A model generated the notes under the pieces. That model made no database searches and was not told where the DNA came from. It saw nothing but the letters and a program-made list of their open reading frames with translations. From the NCBI RefSeq assembly GCF_900166625.1, contig NZ_LT800499.1, forward strand, positions 2,066,115-2,130,114: a DNA stretch of 64,000 nucleotides, in the 5' to 3' direction. Shown here piece after piece: positions 45,371 to 54,807 of this stretch. A program made the position numbers and the translations under genes. The stretch's first letter is position 1. Each line of letters opens with the position of its first letter. The stretch comes from Halobacillus massiliensis. Lineage in GTDB: Bacteria; Bacillota; Bacilli; Bacillales; Halobacillaceae.

Positions 45371-46543
45371 ATGAAACGACTACTAAACTTATTATTAATA
45401 ACATGTATTGTTTTTACGCTCATTCCTACGACTTTAGTTCACGCTCAGGATACAAAAAAATCCCTGGCTTCGAACGCATCATCAGCTATTCTTATGGAAA
45501 AAAACAGTGGAATGACTCTTTTTGATAAAAATGCCAATAAAGAGCTTCCCCCGGCCAGTATGACAAAAATCATGACAATGCTGCTGATCATGGAAGCGTT
45601 AGAAAAAGGCAGATTACAACTTGACGATATGGTCCGTGTCAGTGAGCATGCGGCTTCTATGGGAGGATCACAGATTTTTCTTGAAGCAGGAGAAGAAATG
45701 GCTGTTGAAGATTTATTAAAAGGAATTGCTGTTGCCTCTGGAAATGATGCGAGTGTAGCTATGGCAGAACACCTTGCCGGAAGTGAAGAAGAATTTGTTG
45801 ATCGTATGAATCAAAAGGTGAAGGATTTAGGGTTAAAGCACACAAATTTTAAAAACCCTACAGGGCTTCCTGCCGATGATCACTACAGTACCGCTCATGA
45901 TATGGCCGTTATGGCTCGCGAACTGCTGCTGCATGATGGTATTACGAAATACACGAGTCTTTATGAAGATTATTTACGCAAAGGAACTGAAGATGAGTTC
46001 TGGTTAGTTAATACAAATAAATTACTTAAAACCTACCCGGGAATGGATGGGTTAAAAACAGGATTTACTCAGAAAGCGAAATACTGCTTAACTGCAAGTG
46101 CCAAAAAAGATGATTTGCATATGATAGCCGTCGTCATGGGAGCAGAGAAACCTAATGAGCGGAATCAAGCCGTTGCCAGTCTTCTTGATTATGGGTTTAG
46201 TCAGTATGAAGGTGTCAAACTTCATAGTAAAGACGATGTAATGAAGGTAAGAAAAAATATTAGAGGAACACCTATGGAACTTAAACTTGTTCCTGAAAAA
46301 GATGTTGTCGTACTAAAAAGAAAAAATGAAGAAAAGTCTAAATATGAAGCTAAAGTAACGGGAGTAAAAGACGCTGAACTTCCTATTAATAAGGGAGATC
46401 ACTTAGGGTGGTTGACAGTTACTAAAGGAAATGAAGAAGTAACACGTGTGCGGCTTGAAGCCCAGGAACCCGTAAAACAGGCTTCTTTTATACAATTATG
46501 GGAACGCACGTTTAGAAATTTGACAGGTATTGAGAAGTTTTAG
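45371..46543 (+). CDS. dacF: D-alanyl-D-alanine carboxypeptidase DacF
   Basis: Forespore penicillin-binding protein trimming peptide stems of spore peptidoglycan. It has a signal peptide (about 1-25, ending VHA), then the S11 peptidase domain with SMTK (Ser63, Lys66), SGN (Ser123, Asn125) and KTG (229-231), and a C-terminal beta domain ending in an amphipathic helix. Its 390 residues are typical. ATG after CAGGAGG. It lies directly upstream of spoIIAA, the same operon arrangement as B. subtilis, which separates it from other DacA-type proteins. Confidence 0.93.
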   Translation: MKRLLNLLLITCIVFTLIPTTLVHAQDTKKSLASNASSAILMEKNSGMTLFDKNANKELPPASMTKIMTMLLIMEALEKGRLQLDDMVRVSEHAASMGGSQIFLEAGEEMAVEDLLKGIAVASGNDASVAMAEHLAGSEEEFVDRMNQKVKDLGLKHTNFKNPTGLPADDHYSTAHDMAVMARELLLHDGITKYTSLYEDYLRKGTEDEFWLVNTNKLLKTYPGMDGLKTGFTQKAKYCLTASAKKDDLHMIAVVMGAEKPNERNQAVASLLDYGFSQYEGVKLHSKDDVMKVRKNIRGTPMELKLVPEKDVVVLKRKNEEKSKYEAKVTGVKDAELPINKGDHLGWLTVTKGNEEVTRVRLEAQEPVKQASFIQLWERTFRNLTGIEKF

Positions 46544-46569
46544 CGAATGACCACTAGTATTGTTAACGA

Positions 46570-46597
46570 GCAGGAAACATAGGGATTAAAGGCGAAA
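46570..46597 (+). promoter_or_regulatory. Sigma-H-type promoter of spoIIA
   Basis: GCAGGAAAC (46570-46578), 12 bases, GGCGAAA (46591-46597) against the consensus RNAGGAWWW-N11/12-RNNGAAT, one mismatch in each half. It is 37 bases before spoIIAA. Confidence 0.72.
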
Positions 46598-46634
46598 AGT
46601 CTAAGTGACTCTATTTAATAAGGAGGAGCTGTAC

Positions 46635-46988
46635 TTGAGTCTTTCCGTAGAATTTATCACAAAAGAATCGATTTTACTCGTACGTCTGGAAGGCGAGCTT
46701 GATCATCACGAAGCAACCAACCTTCGTGAAGAATGGCAGGCTCAGCTGGCTCAGAACGAGGTCGATCATGTCATTGTTAATTTAGAAAAATTAAACTTTA
46801 TGGACAGTTCAGGTTTAGGGGTAATGCTTGGAAGATATAAAGAGATCCAGGCGGCTGATGGAGAAATGATGATTTGTTCGGTTTCCCCTGATGTTAAGAG
46901 ATTATTTGACCTTTCAGGGATGTTTAAAATTGTTCGGTTAGTTGATAATGAAGACTTTGCTCTGCAAATGCTGGGGGTGGCGTCATGA
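46635..46988 (+). CDS. spoIIAA: Anti-sigma-F factor antagonist SpoIIAA
   Basis: STAS-domain protein that releases sigma-F by binding SpoIIAB when dephosphorylated. The phosphorylation site Ser58 is in NFMDSSGLG. TTG start at 46635 is chosen: AAGGAGGAG lies 8-16 bases upstream and the resulting 117 residues equal the B. subtilis protein. The in-frame codon at 46605 would put the RBS inside the gene. Overlaps spoIIAB by four bases (ATGA). Confidence 0.95.
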   Translation: MSLSVEFITKESILLVRLEGELDHHEATNLREEWQAQLAQNEVDHVIVNLEKLNFMDSSGLGVMLGRYKEIQAADGEMMICSVSPDVKRLFDLSGMFKIVRLVDNEDFALQMLGVAS

Positions 46989-47425
46989 AAAACCATATGA
47001 GAATTGAATTTTCGAGCATAAGTCAGAATGAATCACTGGCCAGGCTAGCCGTCGCTTCCTTTATAAGCCCGCTGAATCCGTCTATGGATGAGCTGACTGA
47101 TATTAAGACAGTCGTTTCTGAAGCTGTAACAAATGCCATCATTCACGGATACGAAGAAAATCCGGAAGAAAAAGTAATTTTGGAATGCTCCATTAACGAT
47201 GATCAAATTGAAATCATTATTAAGGATAATGGTGTCGGGATAGAAGATATAGAAGAAGCACGAGAACCGCTCTATACCTCAAAACCTGATTGGGAGCGTT
47301 CAGGCATGGGCTTTACAATAATGGAAAACTTCATGGATCAGGTAGATGTAAAGTCTGCAAAAGATGAAGGTACCATTATTACTTTAGCAAAGCAGTTAAC
47401 TTCAACAAAGGCTATTTATAATTAG
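46985..47425 (+). CDS. spoIIAB: Anti-sigma-F factor/serine kinase SpoIIAB
   Basis: GHKL-fold kinase that holds sigma-F inactive and phosphorylates SpoIIAA. It has 146 residues with N-box VVSEAVTNAIIHGYE (Glu46, Asn50), G1 DNGVGI and G2 GMGFTIM. Coupled to spoIIAA through ATGA and followed by sigF after 11 bases, so partners are made together. Confidence 0.96.
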   Translation: MKNHMRIEFSSISQNESLARLAVASFISPLNPSMDELTDIKTVVSEAVTNAIIHGYEENPEEKVILECSINDDQIEIIIKDNGVGIEDIEEAREPLYTSKPDWERSGMGFTIMENFMDQVDVKSAKDEGTIITLAKQLTSTKAIYN

Positions 47426-47436
47426 GACGGGCGCCT

Positions 47437-48186
47437 ATGAAGACAGATACTAAAGAAAAGCGCTTATCCGACGCAGAAGTCAGGGAACTTATTAAAAAGA
47501 GCCAGGCAGGCGATCAGGAAGCAAGGCATTTTCTTATTGAGAAAAATACCCGGCTTGTCTGGTCGGTAGTTCAGCGTTACTTAAGGCGAGGTTACGATCC
47601 AGATGATTTATATCAAATCGGCTGTATTGGACTATTAAAATCTGTCGACAAGTTTGACTTAAGCTTTGATGTCAAATTTTCCACTTATGCAGTTCCCATG
47701 ATCATCGGTGAAATTCAAAGGTTCATCCGTGATGATGGCAGTGTAAAAGTAAGCCGGAGTCTTAAAGAAACTTACCATAAGATACGAGTGAAAAAAGAAG
47801 AGCTGTTAAAAGAATACGGACGTTCACCAACAATAAATGAACTGGCTGAGTCTCTTCAGCTAAGTAATGAAGAAATAATTCAGGCTGAGGAAGCTGGGCG
47901 GTCTCCTCAATCGATATATGAGACGGTTTACGAAAGTGAAGGAGACCCTATTACCCTTGTTGATCAAATAGCTGAAGAAGATTCCAGATGGTTTGAACAT
48001 CTTTCCCTTCACGACGTGATCGAAACTCTCGAAAAAAGGGAAAAGCTGATTATTTATTTAAGATATTTTAAGGATAAAACACAGTCCGAAGTGGCCGAAA
48101 GGATTGGCATTTCTCAAGTACAGGTTTCCAGGCTTGAAAAGAAAATACTCGAACAAATGAAACACTTAATGAGTGATACGAGCTAA
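47437..48186 (+). CDS. sigF: RNA polymerase sigma-F factor
   Basis: First forespore-specific sigma factor. It has 249 residues: region 2 (LVWSVVQRYLRRGYDPDDLYQ, KFSTYAVPMIIGEI), region 3 (FIRDDGSVKVSRSLKE), and region 4 HTH (KTQSEVAERIGISQVQVSRL). It is last in dacF-spoIIAA-spoIIAB-sigF, the tricistronic spoIIA arrangement with dacF. The RBS (AGGACGGG) is weaker than its neighbours, so expression may depend on coupling. Confidence 0.96.
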   Translation: MKTDTKEKRLSDAEVRELIKKSQAGDQEARHFLIEKNTRLVWSVVQRYLRRGYDPDDLYQIGCIGLLKSVDKFDLSFDVKFSTYAVPMIIGEIQRFIRDDGSVKVSRSLKETYHKIRVKKEELLKEYGRSPTINELAESLQLSNEEIIQAEEAGRSPQSIYETVYESEGDPITLVDQIAEEDSRWFEHLSLHDVIETLEKREKLIIYLRYFKDKTQSEVAERIGISQVQVSRLEKKILEQMKHLMSDTS

Positions 48187-48222
48187 GAAAAAGCGGCGCA
48201 AAAAGCGCGGCTTTTTCTTTTT
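48187..48222 (+). terminator. Terminator of the spoIIA operon
   Basis: AAAAAGCGGCGC and GCGCGGCTTTTT form a stem with one internal mismatch, followed by CTTTTTG. Confidence 0.82.
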
Positions 48223-48251
48223 GTATGATTTTGTAAATGATCCACATACTA
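48223..48251 (+). promoter_or_regulatory. Sigma-G promoter of the spoVA operon
   Basis: GTATG (48223-48227), 17 bases, CATACTA (48245-48251): a full match to GHATR-N17/18-CATNHTA. It starts right at the end of the sigF terminator T run. Confidence 0.82.
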
Positions 48252-48287
48252 ACTAAGAGATTCTTAAGCAGGAGGCGATTGTGGATA

Positions 48288-48902
48288 ATGAGACCGGTTT
48301 ATGTGCGCTTGAAGCAGTCGATTCGTATTCCTGTTCAAGAAATAATCCGTATAAAAGACATTGCCATGATTACCGGTGTGGATAAGGAAAAGTCTGTAAT
48401 TGAAGATATGCCTATCCACAGGGTAACCGCTGAAGATCGAAATGTGATTGTAGTGGACAGTTTAACCATTATTGAACAGGTTATCAGCAGGTATCCTGAT
48501 CACCAGCTGGAGATTATCGGACCCAATTATTGTGTCGTTCATCTGGAAAAAAACCGTAAAAAACCTACGCTTCTAATTGTATCAGGCATCTGGCTATTGT
48601 TATTTATAGGTGCAGCGATGGCTATTATGAATTTTCACTATGATGTCAGCATGGAATTGGTGCAGCAGAAACTGCATTTTATGCTGACAGGCGAGGAAGT
48701 AAAGCACCCTTTATGGATTCAAGTTCCTTATTCCATTGGACTTGGCCTTGGGATGATCTTATTTTTTAACCACTGGTTTCATAAGCGTTTTAATGATGAA
48801 CCTAATCCAATGGAAATAGAAGTATTTAAGTACCAGGAAGACTTAGATCATTATGCAGCTATTCACGATAATAAGGTGGAGAAAAATGATAAGGATCATT
48901 GA
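48288..48902 (+). CDS. spoVAA: Stage V sporulation protein AA
   Basis: First component of the SpoVA dipicolinic acid channel in the spore inner membrane. It has 204 residues, a soluble N-terminal half and two membrane segments (LLIVSGIWLLLFIGAAMAI; YSIGLGLGMILFFNHWF). ATG 48288 (MRPVYVRLKQ) is chosen: AGGAGGCGAT is 8-17 bases upstream and it matches the usual SpoVAA start. An in-frame TTG three codons earlier is only 3 bases from the RBS. Overlaps spoVAB by 17 bases. Confidence 0.93.
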   Translation: MRPVYVRLKQSIRIPVQEIIRIKDIAMITGVDKEKSVIEDMPIHRVTAEDRNVIVVDSLTIIEQVISRYPDHQLEIIGPNYCVVHLEKNRKKPTLLIVSGIWLLLFIGAAMAIMNFHYDVSMELVQQKLHFMLTGEEVKHPLWIQVPYSIGLGLGMILFFNHWFHKRFNDEPNPMEIEVFKYQEDLDHYAAIHDNKVEKNDKDH

Positions 48903-49299
48903 AGCAGTCATTGGTTTAGCTTCTGGTTTAGCTGTCGGCACTGGTTTTGTTGCTTTTATTACTGTGCTTGGAATTGTACCGCGGCTAATGCAGCTAAGCC
49001 AGACTGTGTCCAAGATAATATGGTATGAGATTTCCATTATTCTGGGAGTCTTTGCAGGGATTTATTTATCGTTTGGCGACTATCCCCTTCATCTGACAAT
49101 TCCTTTACTTATCATCTGGGGACTTTTTCACGGTGCTTTTGTAGGCATGCTAGCTGCAGCCTTAACCGAAGTTCTTAATGTCTTCCCCTTACTGTTTAAA
49201 AGAATAGGGATCGAAGGTTATTTATTTACTTTATTAATGGCATTATCTCTAGGTAAAATTGCAGGATCTCTTTTTCAGTGGGTTATTTTTGTTAAATAA
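48886..49299 (+). CDS. spoVAB: Stage V sporulation protein AB
   Basis: A 137-residue membrane protein with about four hydrophobic segments, including GLASGLAVGTGFVAFITVLG and FLLTLLMALSLGK-like YLFTLLMALSLGKI. ATG 48886 follows AAGGTGGAG. The order spoVAA-AB-AC-AD is that of the DPA channel operon. Short, fully membrane-embedded, with no catalytic motif. Confidence 0.92.
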   Translation: MIRIIEAVIGLASGLAVGTGFVAFITVLGIVPRLMQLSQTVSKIIWYEISIILGVFAGIYLSFGDYPLHLTIPLLIIWGLFHGAFVGMLAAALTEVLNVFPLLFKRIGIEGYLFTLLMALSLGKIAGSLFQWVIFVK

Positions 49300-49314
49300 T
49301 GGAGGATTTGAACT

Positions 49315-49767
49315 ATGAAAAAATTTAATGCAAAAGATTATAAGAAACAAAGCCAGACATATCAGCCGAAACCACCATATGTGTGGAACTGTATAAAAGC
49401 TTTTATTATTGGTGGTCTTATTTGTACCTTTGGTGAACTTCTCACTCAAATGTATATACACTGGTTTAACTTTAGTGAAGAAAATGCAGGAAACCCTACA
49501 GTAGCGACATTGATCCTGCTCGCGGCTCTGGCTACAGGCTTTGGTGTATACGATAAACTGGGACAGTTTGCAGGAGCAGGTTCTGCCGTTCCTGTCACTG
49601 GTTTTGCGAATTCCATTACTGCAGCAGCCCTCGAACACAAAAGTGAAGGACTTGTTCTCGGAGTGGCAACCAACCTTTTTAAAGTAGCAGGATCTGTAAT
49701 TGTGTTTGGCGTTGTAGCGGCTTATGTACTTGGAATTATCCGTTTCGCATTTAGTGCAATATTTTAG
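49315..49767 (+). CDS. spoVAC: Stage V sporulation protein AC
   Basis: A 150-residue channel component; SpoVAC of B. subtilis behaves as a mechanosensitive channel for dipicolinic acid release. After a basic N-terminus come repeated membrane segments with GKLGQFAGAG-like DKLGQFAGAGSAVPVTGFAN (about 81-100), a signature shared with SpoVAE. ATG behind GGAGG. Confidence 0.94.
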   Translation: MKKFNAKDYKKQSQTYQPKPPYVWNCIKAFIIGGLICTFGELLTQMYIHWFNFSEENAGNPTVATLILLAALATGFGVYDKLGQFAGAGSAVPVTGFANSITAAALEHKSEGLVLGVATNLFKVAGSVIVFGVVAAYVLGIIRFAFSAIF

Positions 49768-49781
49768 AGGAAGTGACAACT

Positions 49782-50798
49782 ATGGGAAAAACAGGAAAAC
49801 AAACGTGGACATTTACAAAGCCCGTCTATATCCAGTCCACTGGTACCGCAGTTGGCCCACTCGAAGGAGAAGGGCCGCTTAAAGATTCGTTTGATAAAGT
49901 CTACGATACATTACATTGTGATGAAGACAACTGGGAACTCGCCGAGCGAAGGCTGATGACTGACGCTGTTCATACGTGCCTGCAAAAATCAGGTGTTGAT
50001 AAAAGTAATATCGACTTATTTCTAGCGGGAGACCTGCTTAATCAGAATGTTACCGGAAACTATGTAGCCCGCCAACTGGGCATACCGTTGCTTGGGATGT
50101 TCGGCGCCTGTTCTACTTCAATGGAAACTTTAGCTACAGCTTCAGCTCTTATTGAAAGTGGATATTCAAAGCAGGCTATTGCAGCAGTAAGCTCTCATAA
50201 TGCTACGGCCGAGCGGCAATTCCGCTACCCGACAGAATATGGAGGTCAGAAACCGAAGACCGCGACATATACAGTGACTGGAAGTGGAGCAGCTCTCATT
50301 TCAACAAATCCATCTCCTATTAGAATTGAAGCAGCTACCATTGGAAAAGTTATGGATTACGGTATTACCGATCCCTTTGATATGGGATCCGCTATGGCCC
50401 CGGCTGCCTGGGATACGATCAAAATTCACCTTCAGGATATGGGAAGAGTACCATCAGATTACGATATCATCGCAACAGGAGACCTTTCCGGAGTTGGTAC
50501 ACCTATTGTAAGAGATATGCTGAAGAGTGACGGGTTTAATGTAAATGAAGTTCATGAAGATTGCGGACTGCTGATATACCACAGCGACCAGCCTGTATTC
50601 AGCGGCGGCAGCGGTTGTGCCTGTTCGGCAGTAGTTACTTATGGAAAACTTTTAGAAGACTTAAAGCAGGGAGTTTATAATCGAATTCTTGTCGTCGCTA
50701 CTGGGGCTTTAATGAGTCCAATGATGCTGCAGCAGAAAGAATCGATTCCAGGAATTGCTCACGGGGTTGTGTTTACAAGGGAGGAGGTCACGTCATGA
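49782..50798 (+). CDS. spoVAD: Stage V sporulation protein AD (dipicolinic acid-binding)
   Basis: A thiolase-fold protein that binds dipicolinic acid on the inner membrane surface. It has 338 residues when started at ATG 49782, identical to the B. subtilis length, with AGAGGAAG 9-16 bases upstream. Conserved motifs are [37 protein letters not shown] and [11 protein letters not shown]. Overlaps spoVAE by ATGA. Confidence 0.96.
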   Translation: MGKTGKQTWTFTKPVYIQSTGTAVGPLEGEGPLKDSFDKVYDTLHCDEDNWELAERRLMTDAVHTCLQKSGVDKSNIDLFLAGDLLNQNVTGNYVARQLGIPLLGMFGACSTSMETLATASALIESGYSKQAIAAVSSHNATAERQFRYPTEYGGQKPKTATYTVTGSGAALISTNPSPIRIEAATIGKVMDYGITDPFDMGSAMAPAAWDTIKIHLQDMGRVPSDYDIIATGDLSGVGTPIVRDMLKSDGFNVNEVHEDCGLLIYHSDQPVFSGGSGCACSAVVTYGKLLEDLKQGVYNRILVVATGALMSPMMLQQKESIPGIAHGVVFTREEVTS

Positions 50799-51145
50799 CA
50801 TTTTTATGGGCTTTTCTCGTAGGAGGGGGAATATGTGTCGTCGGTCAATTGCTTCTAGACGTAGCAAAACTGACTCCCGCTCATGTAATGACATCTTTCG
50901 TAGTCCTTGGGGCTTTACTCGATGCCTTCGATTTATATGATAATTTAATTGAATTTGCCGGCGGCGGAGCGACTGTGCCCATTACAAGTTTTGGCCATAA
51001 TTTGCTGCACGGAGCGATGGAACAGGCGGAGGAGCACGGAATTATTGGTGTGGCCGTCGGTATGTTTGAGCTGACCTCTGCCGGCATCGCTTCTGCAATA
51101 TTATTTGGTTTCATAATCGCGGTAATCTTTAAGCCAAAAGGTTAA
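50795..51145 (+). CDS. spoVAE: Stage V sporulation protein AE (AEB type)
   Basis: A 116-residue, three-to-four-helix membrane protein, paralogous to SpoVAC: it shares [20 protein letters not shown]. Starts at ATGA overlapping spoVAD. This is the conserved AEB protein; the separate spoVAEA gene found between AEB and AF in B. subtilis is not present here, since spoVAF follows after 34 bases. Confidence 0.93.
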   Translation: MTFLWAFLVGGGICVVGQLLLDVAKLTPAHVMTSFVVLGALLDAFDLYDNLIEFAGGGATVPITSFGHNLLHGAMEQAEEHGIIGVAVGMFELTSAGIASAILFGFIIAVIFKPKG

Positions 51146-51179
51146 TAGATGGATTATGGCAAAGGAAGGAGGCGGAGAT

Positions 51180-52643
51180 ATGGCGGAAGAGAAGATACCT
51201 ATCGTAATGAAAATGGAACAAAATATGAAGATCATGAAAGATCGTCTTGGAATTGGAAAGTCCTTTGATGCGGGTGTCCGCACGCTCAGGATTTTAGATA
51301 AAGAAGTCAACATTTTTTATATAAATGGGCTATGTGAAACTCCGGTTATTGTTGAATTAATGAGACAGCTTTTTGAACTTAATGAAGGAGTTAAAGATAA
51401 AAAATCTGCATTTCAGCTTATCCATAACAGTCTGGCTCATCAGCAGGTTGAAAAAGTAGATAACATTGAGAAATGTGTCACACAGGTGCTTTCAGGACTA
51501 ATCGCAATATTAGTAGACGGCTCAACAGAAGCATTCATTGTTGATGTCAGGTCATATCCTGGACGAACACCGGAAGAGCCGGATACTGAAAAAGTTGTCC
51601 GTGGATCACGTGATGGATATACGGAGAACATTATAGAAAATACGGCGTTGACCCGCAGAAGAATCCGTGATGAAAGACTAAGAAATGAACTGATTCAAAT
51701 CGGAAAAAGATCACATACTGATATATGCATATCTTATATTGAAGACGTGGCAGACCCGGGCATGGTCAGGAGAATTAAGAAAGAACTTAAAAAAATTAAT
51801 ATCGACGGACTGGCCATGGCAGATAAAACGGTCGAGGAATTTATTGTGCAGCAGGGAGCAAATCCTTTTCCGCTCGTTCGTTATACAGAGCGGCCGGATG
51901 TCGCTTCCGCCCACCTACTTGAAGGACATGTCCTTGTCATGGTGGATACGTCTCCAAGTATGATCATTACTCCAACGACATATTTTCATCATGTCCAGCA
52001 TGCAGAAGAGTTCAGACAGTCACCTGCCGTAGGTTCATTTGTAAGGTGGGTAAGGTTTTTTGGATTGTTTGCTTCTGTATTTCTCCTGCCGTTTTGGATG
52101 CTTTTCGTCCTGCAGCCTGACCTTTTACCGGATTCCCTCGCCTTTATAGGACCAAACGAGGAAAGCACTTTGCCTATAATCGCCCAGCTGTTAATTGCTG
52201 ACTTAGGAATTGAGATGCTGAGAATCGCTGCCATACACACTCCAACCCCCCTTTCCACAGCCATGGGGCTAATTGCTGCCGTGCTAATTGGGGAAATTGC
52301 TATTAATGTTGGTCTTTTTGTGCCAGAAGTTATTTTATATGTAGCTGTCAGTGCCATTGGTTCATATGCAACACCTAGCTATGAACTTGCAATCGCCAAT
52401 AAAATGAGCCGGATTGTAATTTTAATATTCAGCGCAATTTTTGGTGTGAAAGGCTTCATTATTGCTGCTACATTGTATGTTTTGTTCTTAGCAAGAACGA
52501 AGTCATTTAACACTCCTTATCTTTGGCCATTAATCCCATTCAACGGAAAAGCCTTTTTACAGATACTGATTAGAATGTCAATTCCGATTGGGAAAATCCG
52601 TCCTAGCATCGTGCACCCGCAAAATAATCACAGGCAGAGATAA
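51180..52643 (+). CDS. spoVAF: Stage V sporulation protein AF (GerA family)
   Basis: A 487-residue GerAA-like membrane protein, with a large soluble N-terminal domain (about 1-280) and a C-terminal membrane domain with five or six segments. The GerA signature SRDGYTENIIENTALTRRRI lies near 143-162. It influences germinant responses together with other SpoVA proteins. ATG 51180 follows AAGGAAGGAGG; an in-frame ATG at 51156 has no RBS. Last spoVA gene, then a terminator. Confidence 0.94.
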   Translation: MAEEKIPIVMKMEQNMKIMKDRLGIGKSFDAGVRTLRILDKEVNIFYINGLCETPVIVELMRQLFELNEGVKDKKSAFQLIHNSLAHQQVEKVDNIEKCVTQVLSGLIAILVDGSTEAFIVDVRSYPGRTPEEPDTEKVVRGSRDGYTENIIENTALTRRRIRDERLRNELIQIGKRSHTDICISYIEDVADPGMVRRIKKELKKINIDGLAMADKTVEEFIVQQGANPFPLVRYTERPDVASAHLLEGHVLVMVDTSPSMIITPTTYFHHVQHAEEFRQSPAVGSFVRWVRFFGLFASVFLLPFWMLFVLQPDLLPDSLAFIGPNEESTLPIIAQLLIADLGIEMLRIAAIHTPTPLSTAMGLIAAVLIGEIAINVGLFVPEVILYVAVSAIGSYATPSYELAIANKMSRIVILIFSAIFGVKGFIIAATLYVLFLARTKSFNTPYLWPLIPFNGKAFLQILIRMSIPIGKIRPSIVHPQNNHRQR

Positions 52644-52689
52644 GATGATTGCCCGCTGCGGGTTGTTGTGATAAATTAAAGATAATTTT

Positions 52690-52726
52690 AAAAAATGTTC
52701 CTTTTAAAAGGAGCATTTTTGTTTAT
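52690..52726 (+). terminator. Terminator after spoVAF
   Basis: AAAAATGTTCCTT and AAGGAGCATTTTT pair with one wobble and run into TGTTT. Confidence 0.85.
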
Positions 52727-52752
52727 TAGAAGGGGAGAAAGGCGGAAGTATT

Positions 52753-54081
52753 ATGGATCGTGAAGTCAATAACCAAGGTCAGCTGTTGATCGGCGGAGTT
52801 CCAGCAGAAGAAATAGCAGAAGCATATGGAACGCCTGTTTATGTATATGATGTAAATCGAATAAGAAAAAATGCAAGAGCATTTGTTGAGACGTTCAAAA
52901 AGCATAACGTACCCGCCCAGGTAGCATATGCAAGTAAAGCCTTCTCTTCAATTGCTATGCTGCAAGTAGCTAAAGAAGAAAATTTAAGTCTCGATGTTGT
53001 GTCTGAAGGGGAGCTTCATACCGCTCTACAGGCCGGTTTTCCAGTAGAGAAAATTCACATGCACGGAAACAATAAGAGCCTGGCAGAACTAGAGATGGCA
53101 GTTCAATATAAAATAGGCTGTATTGTTGTAGATAACTTTTATGAGATTGCCCTATTAACAGATCTTTTAAAAGAAAAGAAAGTAAAAATGGATGTTTTGC
53201 TTCGTGTGACGCCTGGAATAGAGGCTCACACTCATGACTATATTTTAACAGGACAGGAAGATTCGAAATTTGGTTTTGATTTATCAAGCGGACAGGCTCA
53301 AAAAGCATTTGAGTTGCTTTTAGATAATGAATATACTCGTGTAAAAGGCTTGCACTGCCATATTGGATCACAGATCTTTGAAACAAGCGGATTCACACTT
53401 GCCACAGTTAAGCTGTTTGAAACAATGAAAAAATGGAGAGATGAGTACTCCTACCAGGCAGAAGTATTAAATCTGGGGGGCGGTTTTGGCATCCAATATA
53501 CGGAGGAAGATGATCCTCTTGCTTTAGACCAGTATGCTATTGCATTAATTAACGAAGTGAAAAGTCAGTCTAAACAATTGGATTATCCAATGCCAGAGAT
53601 TTGGATTGAGCCGGGACGTGCGATAGTAGGAGATGCGGGCGTCACCTTGTACCGAATGGGGTCTATTAAAGAGGTGCCAGGCGTTAGAACATATGCTTCT
53701 GTAGATGGAGGGATGACTGATAATATCAGGCCGGCCCTGTATCAGGCGAAATACGATGCGGTTCTTGCCAATAAGATGCACCTTCCAAACTTTAAAGAAT
53801 ATGCTATAGCTGGGAAGTGCTGTGAATCAGGAGATATGCTATTATGGGATGTGAAGCTGCCAGAAGTAGAGCCTAATGATTTAATGGCTGTTTTTAGTAC
53901 CGGAGCCTACGGTTATGCGATGGCCAATAACTATAACCGTTTCGGAAAAGCGGGTGTAGTTTTTATCGAAAATGGAAAGCATCAATTAGTCGTCCGCCGC
54001 GAGAAATATGAAGATATTACACGGTTGGACTTATCTTACAATAAGCAGGAGGAAATGGAATATGAAACAAGCAACGATTGA
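52753..54081 (+). CDS. lysA: Diaminopimelate decarboxylase
   Basis: PLP enzyme, the last step of lysine synthesis. It has 442 residues, with alanine-racemase-like barrel Lys62 ([10 protein letters not shown]), [21 protein letters not shown] and the partner-chain CCESGD motif. ATG after GGGGAGAAAGG. It follows spoVAF as in B. subtilis, where lysA is part of the spoVA transcript, though a terminator separates them here. Its last 20 bases overlap ppiB. Confidence 0.95.
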   Translation: MDREVNNQGQLLIGGVPAEEIAEAYGTPVYVYDVNRIRKNARAFVETFKKHNVPAQVAYASKAFSSIAMLQVAKEENLSLDVVSEGELHTALQAGFPVEKIHMHGNNKSLAELEMAVQYKIGCIVVDNFYEIALLTDLLKEKKVKMDVLLRVTPGIEAHTHDYILTGQEDSKFGFDLSSGQAQKAFELLLDNEYTRVKGLHCHIGSQIFETSGFTLATVKLFETMKKWRDEYSYQAEVLNLGGGFGIQYTEEDDPLALDQYAIALINEVKSQSKQLDYPMPEIWIEPGRAIVGDAGVTLYRMGSIKEVPGVRTYASVDGGMTDNIRPALYQAKYDAVLANKMHLPNFKEYAIAGKCCESGDMLLWDVKLPEVEPNDLMAVFSTGAYGYAMANNYNRFGKAGVVFIENGKHQLVVRREKYEDITRLDLSYNKQEEMEYETSND

Positions 54082-54496
54082 ATTTGAAAATGGAGAAAAA
54101 ATGACGGTTGAATTATTTAATGAAGCTGCACCTAACACAGTGGATAACTTCGAGAAATTAGCAAACAGCGAATTCTATGATGGATTAACCTTCCACCGGG
54201 TCATTCCGGATTTCGTTATTCAAGGCGGCGATCCAAACGGAAATGGTACTGGAGGACCTGGATATACGATTAAATGTGAAACGGAAGGCAACCCGCACAA
54301 GCATCAACGCGGATCATTATCGATGGCTCATGCAGGAAAAGATACAGGAGGAAGCCAGTTCTTTATCTGTCATTCTCCACAGCCTCACTTAGATGGCCGT
54401 CATACTGTTTTCGGCCGTGTCACTGACGGGGTAGAAATTGTTGATCGTGTCCGTCCTGGTGATGTTATGCAGCGTGTACGTGTGGAAGATAAATAA
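54062..54496 (+). CDS. ppiB: Peptidyl-prolyl cis-trans isomerase, cyclophilin type
   Basis: Cytoplasmic folding catalyst of 144 residues. The cyclophilin motifs [15 protein letters not shown] (catalytic Arg), [19 protein letters not shown] and [12 protein letters not shown] are complete. ATG 54062 is selected because CAGGAGG lies 9 bases upstream within lysA. Upstream codons in the same frame would extend deep into lysA. The 20-base overlap suggests coupling with lysA. Confidence 0.93.
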   Translation: MKQATIEFENGEKMTVELFNEAAPNTVDNFEKLANSEFYDGLTFHRVIPDFVIQGGDPNGNGTGGPGYTIKCETEGNPHKHQRGSLSMAHAGKDTGGSQFFICHSPQPHLDGRHTVFGRVTDGVEIVDRVRPGDVMQRVRVEDK

Positions 54497-54670
54497 GAAG
54501 AGCAGTACTGCCGCCCTTCAAGTGTAAAAAGAATCATTAAAACGATGCTGAGATCTCCTCCTATGGGTAATTAGCCGTAGATTAATTATTATATTTATAA
54601 AGCGGGTTGAATCTTAGTAAGAAATCCAGTATGCTATTGCCTAGACAAGTTGAAGCAGTGGAGGCGGGCA
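54497..54670. other. Intergenic segment between ppiB and a micro-ORF
   Basis: No gene, strong hairpin or known control element is seen. The position is where B. subtilis carries the FMN riboswitch and ribDEAH; neither is recognisable here. Confidence 0.5.
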
Positions 54671-54760
54671 ATGAAAAAGAAGAATTGGTTCCTTTTTACA
54701 ATCCTGCTTGTAATGGGTTTAGCGTGGGGCATATATTACTGGCTTGTAATTGTCTTTTAA
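54671..54760 (+). CDS. Single-helix membrane micropeptide (29 residues)
   Basis: MKKKNWFLFTILLVMGLAWG then IYYWLVIVF: three lysines and one hydrophobic helix covering nearly the whole peptide. ATG is 6 bases behind GGAGGCGG. It precedes ribT by 47 bases. No family is recognised. The RBS and basic-hydrophobic layout make translation credible, but a chance ORF cannot be excluded. Confidence 0.5.
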   Translation: MKKKNWFLFTILLVMGLAWGIYYWLVIVF

Positions 54761-54807
54761 CTAAATCCGCGGTTAAAAAATATAATTAGTTATACGAGGG
54801 GTTATTT

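Noticed and set aside
46605-46634. 10-codon extension of spoIIAA
   Set aside because: Its start lies upstream of the AAGGAGGAG that serves the TTG at 46635, and the TTG start reproduces the known 117-residue length.
54497-54670. FMN riboswitch expected before rib genes
   Set aside because: No matching conserved boxes or stem arrangement is seen and ribDEAH are absent.
54607-54789. 60-codon ORF on the plus strand overlapping the micropeptide
   Set aside because: No RBS in front of its start. The other frame (54671-54760) has a good RBS and a coherent basic plus hydrophobic layout.
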